Assembly (NCBI RefSeq): GCF_013305725.1 | Contig: NZ_CP047883.1 | Location: 847,001-911,000, forward strand | Direction of reading: 5' to 3' | Length of the DNA: 64,000 nt | Origin: Streptococcus mitis | Lineage (GTDB): Bacteria > Bacillota > Bacilli > Lactobacillales > Streptococcaceae | Shown: positions 61,183 to 64,000 of the stretch, piece after piece | Position numbering within the stretch: the stretch's first letter is position 1 | How the letters are laid out: every line of letters starts with the position of its first letter | Translations under genes and position numbers: made by a program | Notes under the pieces: generated by a model | The model's input: the letters and a program-made list of their open reading frames with translations, nothing else | The model's database searches: none | Told to the model about the DNA's origin: nothing

Positions 61183-62145
61183 TTAGTCTAAACCGTAGTT
61201 GTAGTCATCATCTTGCATGGCTTCAACTTCGCCAAGGAGGTAACCATTTCCGACTTGAGAGAAGAAGTCGTGGTTGGAAGTTCCTGTTGAAATACCGTTC
61301 ATAACGATTGGGTTGACATCATCAGCTGAATCTGGGAAGAGTGGATCTTGCCCTAGGTTCATGAGTGCCTTGTTGGCATTGTAGCGAAGGAAGGTTTTAA
61401 CTTCTTCCGTCCAACCAACACCGTCATAGAGGCTCTCTGTATAGCCTTCTTCATTCTCGTAAAGAGTGTAGAGCAGGTCGTACATCCAATCCTTGAGTTT
61501 TTCTTGCTCTTCTTCAGGCAATTCATTGAAACCGAGTTGGAATTTATATCCGATGTAGGTTCCGTGAACAGATTCATCACGAATGATCAATTTAATAATT
61601 TCAGCGACGTTGGCTAGTTTGTTGTTACCAAGATAGTAGAGGGGAGTGAAGAAACCAGAGTAGAAGAGGAAAGTTTCAAGGAAGACGCTGGCAACTTTCT
61701 TTTCAAGTGGGCTACCGTTTAGGTAGATTTCGTTGACGATCTCAGCCTTCTTTTGTAGGTAAGGATTGGTATTGGTCCATTCGAAAATTTCTTCAATCTC
61801 AGCCTTGGTATTCAAGGTAGAGAAGATAGAAGAGTAAGATTTTGCGTGGACAGATTCCATAAATTGGATATTATTGAAAACAGCTTCCTCATGTGGTGTA
61901 CGAATGTCTGCGCGAAGAGCTTGAACCCCAGTTTCAGATTGCATAGTGTCGAGAAGGGTTAAACCACCAAAGACTTTTCCAACCAAGTCTTTTTCTACAC
62001 TTGATAGCTTTCTCCAGTCATCCAAGTCATTTGACAAGGGAATACGTGTATCGAGCCAGAATTGCTCGGTCAGCTTTTCCCAAGTTGATTTGTCGATGAC
62101 ATCTTCGATGGCATTCCAGTTAATGGCTTTGTAGTAAGTTTCCAT
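61183..62145 (-). CDS. nrdF: Class Ib ribonucleotide reductase, beta subunit
   Basis: Provides the Mn/Fe tyrosyl radical. The 320 aa include metal ligands in LTLLDTMQSETGVQAL and FMESVHAKSYSSIF (with the radical Tyr) and IIRDESVHGTYIGYKFQLGF. The C-terminus is LGEVEAMQDDDYNYGLD. It starts 190 bp after nrdE, with its own promoter-like TATGATAAAAT on the minus strand near 62205. Confidence 0.95.
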   Translation of the reverse strand: METYYKAINWNAIEDVIDKSTWEKLTEQFWLDTRIPLSNDLDDWRKLSSVEKDLVGKVFGGLTLLDTMQSETGVQALRADIRTPHEEAVFNNIQFMESVHAKSYSSIFSTLNTKAEIEEIFEWTNTNPYLQKKAEIVNEIYLNGSPLEKKVASVFLETFLFYSGFFTPLYYLGNNKLANVAEIIKLIIRDESVHGTYIGYKFQLGFNELPEEEQEKLKDWMYDLLYTLYENEEGYTESLYDGVGWTEEVKTFLRYNANKALMNLGQDPLFPDSADDVNPIVMNGISTGTSNHDFFSQVGNGYLLGEVEAMQDDDYNYGLD

Positions 62146-62224
62146 TTTGAAATCTCTTTCTGTGTTTAGTATTGCGAACTCACAATTACTTCTATTTTAT
62201 CATAATTCTAGAGGAGTATCTCAC

Positions 62225-62249
62225 AAAAAGTCGGAAGCCCGACTTTTTT
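62225..62249 (-). terminator. Hairpin between nrdE and nrdF
   Basis: AAAAGTCGG / CCGACTTTT stem; on the minus strand TTTTTGTGAG follows, so it can end or attenuate nrdE transcripts before nrdF. Confidence 0.75.
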
Positions 62250-62335
62250 GTTATTTCATAGTATAGATGCTTATTCCAGTTTAGTTTTATAAATGAATCG
62301 ATAGCCTGAGTAAATGTAGTTTCCTCAAGCAAAGA

Positions 62336-64000
62336 TTAAATCACACAGCTTTCACATTGGTTGGCACCGACTTCTCCACCATCATCTGTAAAGGTACGGA
62401 CGTAGTAGATAGACTTGATTCCCTTGTTAAAGGCATAGTTACGAAGGATAGACAAGTCACGTGTCGTTTGTTTGTTTTCTTTCTTCCATTCGTAAAGTCC
62501 TTTTGGAATGTCACTACGCATGAAGAGAGTGAGTGAAAGTCCTTGGTCCACGTGCTCAGTCGCAGCAGCATAAACATCAATGACCTTACGCATATCCATG
62601 TCATAGGCAGAAGTGTAGTATGGAATGGTTTCTGTTGACAAGCCAGCAGCAGGGTAGTAGATTTTACCAATTTTCTTCTCTTGGCGTTCTTCGATACGTT
62701 GCGTAATCGGGTGGATAGACGCAGAAACATCGTTGATGTAGCTTATAGAACCATTTGGCGCTACAGCAAGACGGTTTTGATGGTAAAGTCCATCTGCTTG
62801 AACCTTGTCGCGAAGTTCAGCCCAGTCAGCAGCACTTGGGATAAAGACATCTTTGAAGAGTTCTTTAACACGGTCTGATTTTGGAACAAATTCGCCAGTT
62901 ACATACTTGTCGAAGTAGCTTCCGTTAGCATAGTCTGATTTTTCAAAGTTATGGAAGGTAATACCACGTTCACGCGCGATATTGTTTGATTCTACCAAGG
63001 TCCAGTAGTTCATGAGCATGAAGTAGATGCTTGTAAATTCAACAGACTCAGGTGATCCGTATTCGATGAGTTGTTGGGCAAGGTAGCTGTGAAGTCCCAT
63101 GGCCCCAAGACCAAAGGTGTGAGCTTGACTATTTCCGTGGTCGATAGTAGGTACAGCTACGATGTGTGAACTATCTGTAACGAAAGTAAGGGCACGAACC
63201 ATAGCACGGATAGAACGACCAAAGTCAGGTGAAGTCATCATGTTGACCACGTTGGTTGAACCAAGGTTACATGAAACGTCTGTTCCCATTTGAAGAAATT
63301 CTTGAGCATCATTGATCAAGCTTGGTTCTTGAACTTGAAGAATCTCAGAACACAAGTTACTCATGATAATCTTACCATCAACAGGATTTGCACGGTTAGC
63401 CGTATCAATGTTGACTACATAAGGGTAACCAGACTCTTGTTGCAATTTAGAAATTTCCGTTTCCAAATCGCGCGCCTTGATTTTTGTCTTGCGGATATTT
63501 GGATTTGCGACCAATTCATCGTATTTTTCAGTGATGTCGATGTAGTTAAACGGTACACCGTATTCAAGCTCTACTGAGTAAGGGCTGAAGAGGTACATTT
63601 CTTCATTTTTACGAGCCAATTCGTAGAATTTATCTGGTACTACAACACCAAGTGAGAGGGTCTTTACACGAACTTTCTCATCAGCGTTTTCTTTCTTAGT
63701 TGAAAGAAAGGCGATGATATCAGGGTGAAAGACATTTAGGTAAACCACACCGGCACCTTGACGTTGACCCAATTGGTTTGAGTAAGAGAAGCTGTCTTCG
63801 AAGAGTTTCATAACAGGTACGACTCCAGAAGCTGCACCTTCATAGCCTTTGATAGGTGCACCAGCTTCACGAAGGTTGCTGAGGGTAATTCCCACACCAC
63901 CACCGATACGTGAAAGTTGAAGAGCTGAGTTGATAGAACGTCCGATAGAGTTCATATCATCAGTTACTTGGATCAGGAAACATGATACCAATTCTCCACG
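62336..64000 (-). CDS. nrdE: Class Ib ribonucleotide reductase, alpha subunit (5' end outside window)
   Basis: Catalytic subunit reducing ribonucleoside diphosphates. About 554 codons are visible; the frame is open to the window edge, so the N-terminal part (about 165 residues) is missing. IGGGVGITLSNLREAGAPIK is near the edge; IIMSNLCSEILQVQEPS has the active-site Asn, Cys and Glu; APNGSISYINDVSASIHP follows. It ends VGANQCESCVI with the C-terminal redox Cys pair. Confidence 0.95.
   Translation of the reverse strand, partial: RGELVSCFLIQVTDDMNSIGRSINSALQLSRIGGGVGITLSNLREAGAPIKGYEGAASGVVPVMKLFEDSFSYSNQLGQRQGAGVVYLNVFHPDIIAFLSTKKENADEKVRVKTLSLGVVVPDKFYELARKNEEMYLFSPYSVELEYGVPFNYIDITEKYDELVANPNIRKTKIKARDLETEISKLQQESGYPYVVNIDTANRANPVDGKIIMSNLCSEILQVQEPSLINDAQEFLQMGTDVSCNLGSTNVVNMMTSPDFGRSIRAMVRALTFVTDSSHIVAVPTIDHGNSQAHTFGLGAMGLHSYLAQQLIEYGSPESVEFTSIYFMLMNYWTLVESNNIARERGITFHNFEKSDYANGSYFDKYVTGEFVPKSDRVKELFKDVFIPSAADWAELRDKVQADGLYHQNRLAVAPNGSISYINDVSASIHPITQRIEERQEKKIGKIYYPAAGLSTETIPYYTSAYDMDMRKVIDVYAAATEHVDQGLSLTLFMRSDIPKGLYEWKKENKQTTRDLSILRNYAFNKGIKSIYYVRTFTDDGGEVGANQCESCVI

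Overview
The window is a stretch of a low-GC Gram-positive chromosome, most likely a mitis-group Streptococcus (S. mitis, S. oralis or a close relative of S. pneumoniae). The evidence is the streptococcal F1Fo ATP synthase order (atpE-B-F-H-A-G-D-C), a tarI-tarJ-licA-licB-licC block for phosphocholine teichoic acid, recognisable MacP and RocS, a pneumococcal-type BOX element, a CiaR-type direct repeat and the lacABCD tagatose-6-phosphate pathway. The species call is an inference from gene content and order; no database search was possible.

Layout. 1-5.2 kb: 3' part of the leucine operon (leuA partial, leuB, a small DUF1294 membrane protein, leuC, leuD), with leuD running in frame into a Sua5/YrdC-like domain. 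5.3-9.4 kb: an accessory segment with a McrB/McrC-type (type IV) restriction pair and a decayed IS1182-family transposase. 9.4-13.4 kb: guaA (minus), a GntR/UTRA regulator and a U32 peptidase-family protein. 13.6-19.95 kb: the ATP synthase operon. 20-25.8 kb: a lactonase-type 6-phosphogluconolactonase (minus), an AI-2E family permease, a TPR protein and a polar amino acid ABC transporter. 25.9-30.4 kb, mostly minus: lysS, a phosphatase/YbaK/DUF368 operon and a GH25 muramidase. 30.5-37 kb: glmU, NUDIX, macP, mtnN, rocS, a BOX element, an exonuclease, a membrane GDPD and ybaB.

37.1-48.3 kb is the most interesting part: an AT-rich island with a type III-B (Cmr) CRISPR-Cas system. It has a sigmaA-like promoter with an inverted repeat inside it, cas6, then cmr1-cmr2(cas10)-cmr3-cmr4-cmr5-cmr6. 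Two CRISPR arrays with the same repeat follow, each with its own copy of a 64-bp leader. Between them sits a gene for a CorA-like membrane protein, immediately followed by a 20-codon remnant of cas2. Cas10 has a GGDD cyclase motif but no N-terminal HD nuclease. An HD-less Cas10 with a CorA-like protein is the layout known from Bacteroides systems that signal with SAM-AMP. Here I see no signal-degrading partner (NrN or lyase) and no intact adaptation genes.

48.5-49 kb holds a deletion scar joining the start of an efeO/efeM iron-uptake lipoprotein gene to the end of a tatA gene. 49-53.5 kb is tarIJ-licABC behind a CiaR-type site. 53.6-61 kb is a galactitol-type PTS, a mutarotase and lacABCD, with a divergently oriented lacR downstream, a cre site at the PTS promoter and paired operator-like repeats at the lac promoter. 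61.2-64 kb (minus) is nrdF and most of nrdE, separated by a terminator-like hairpin.
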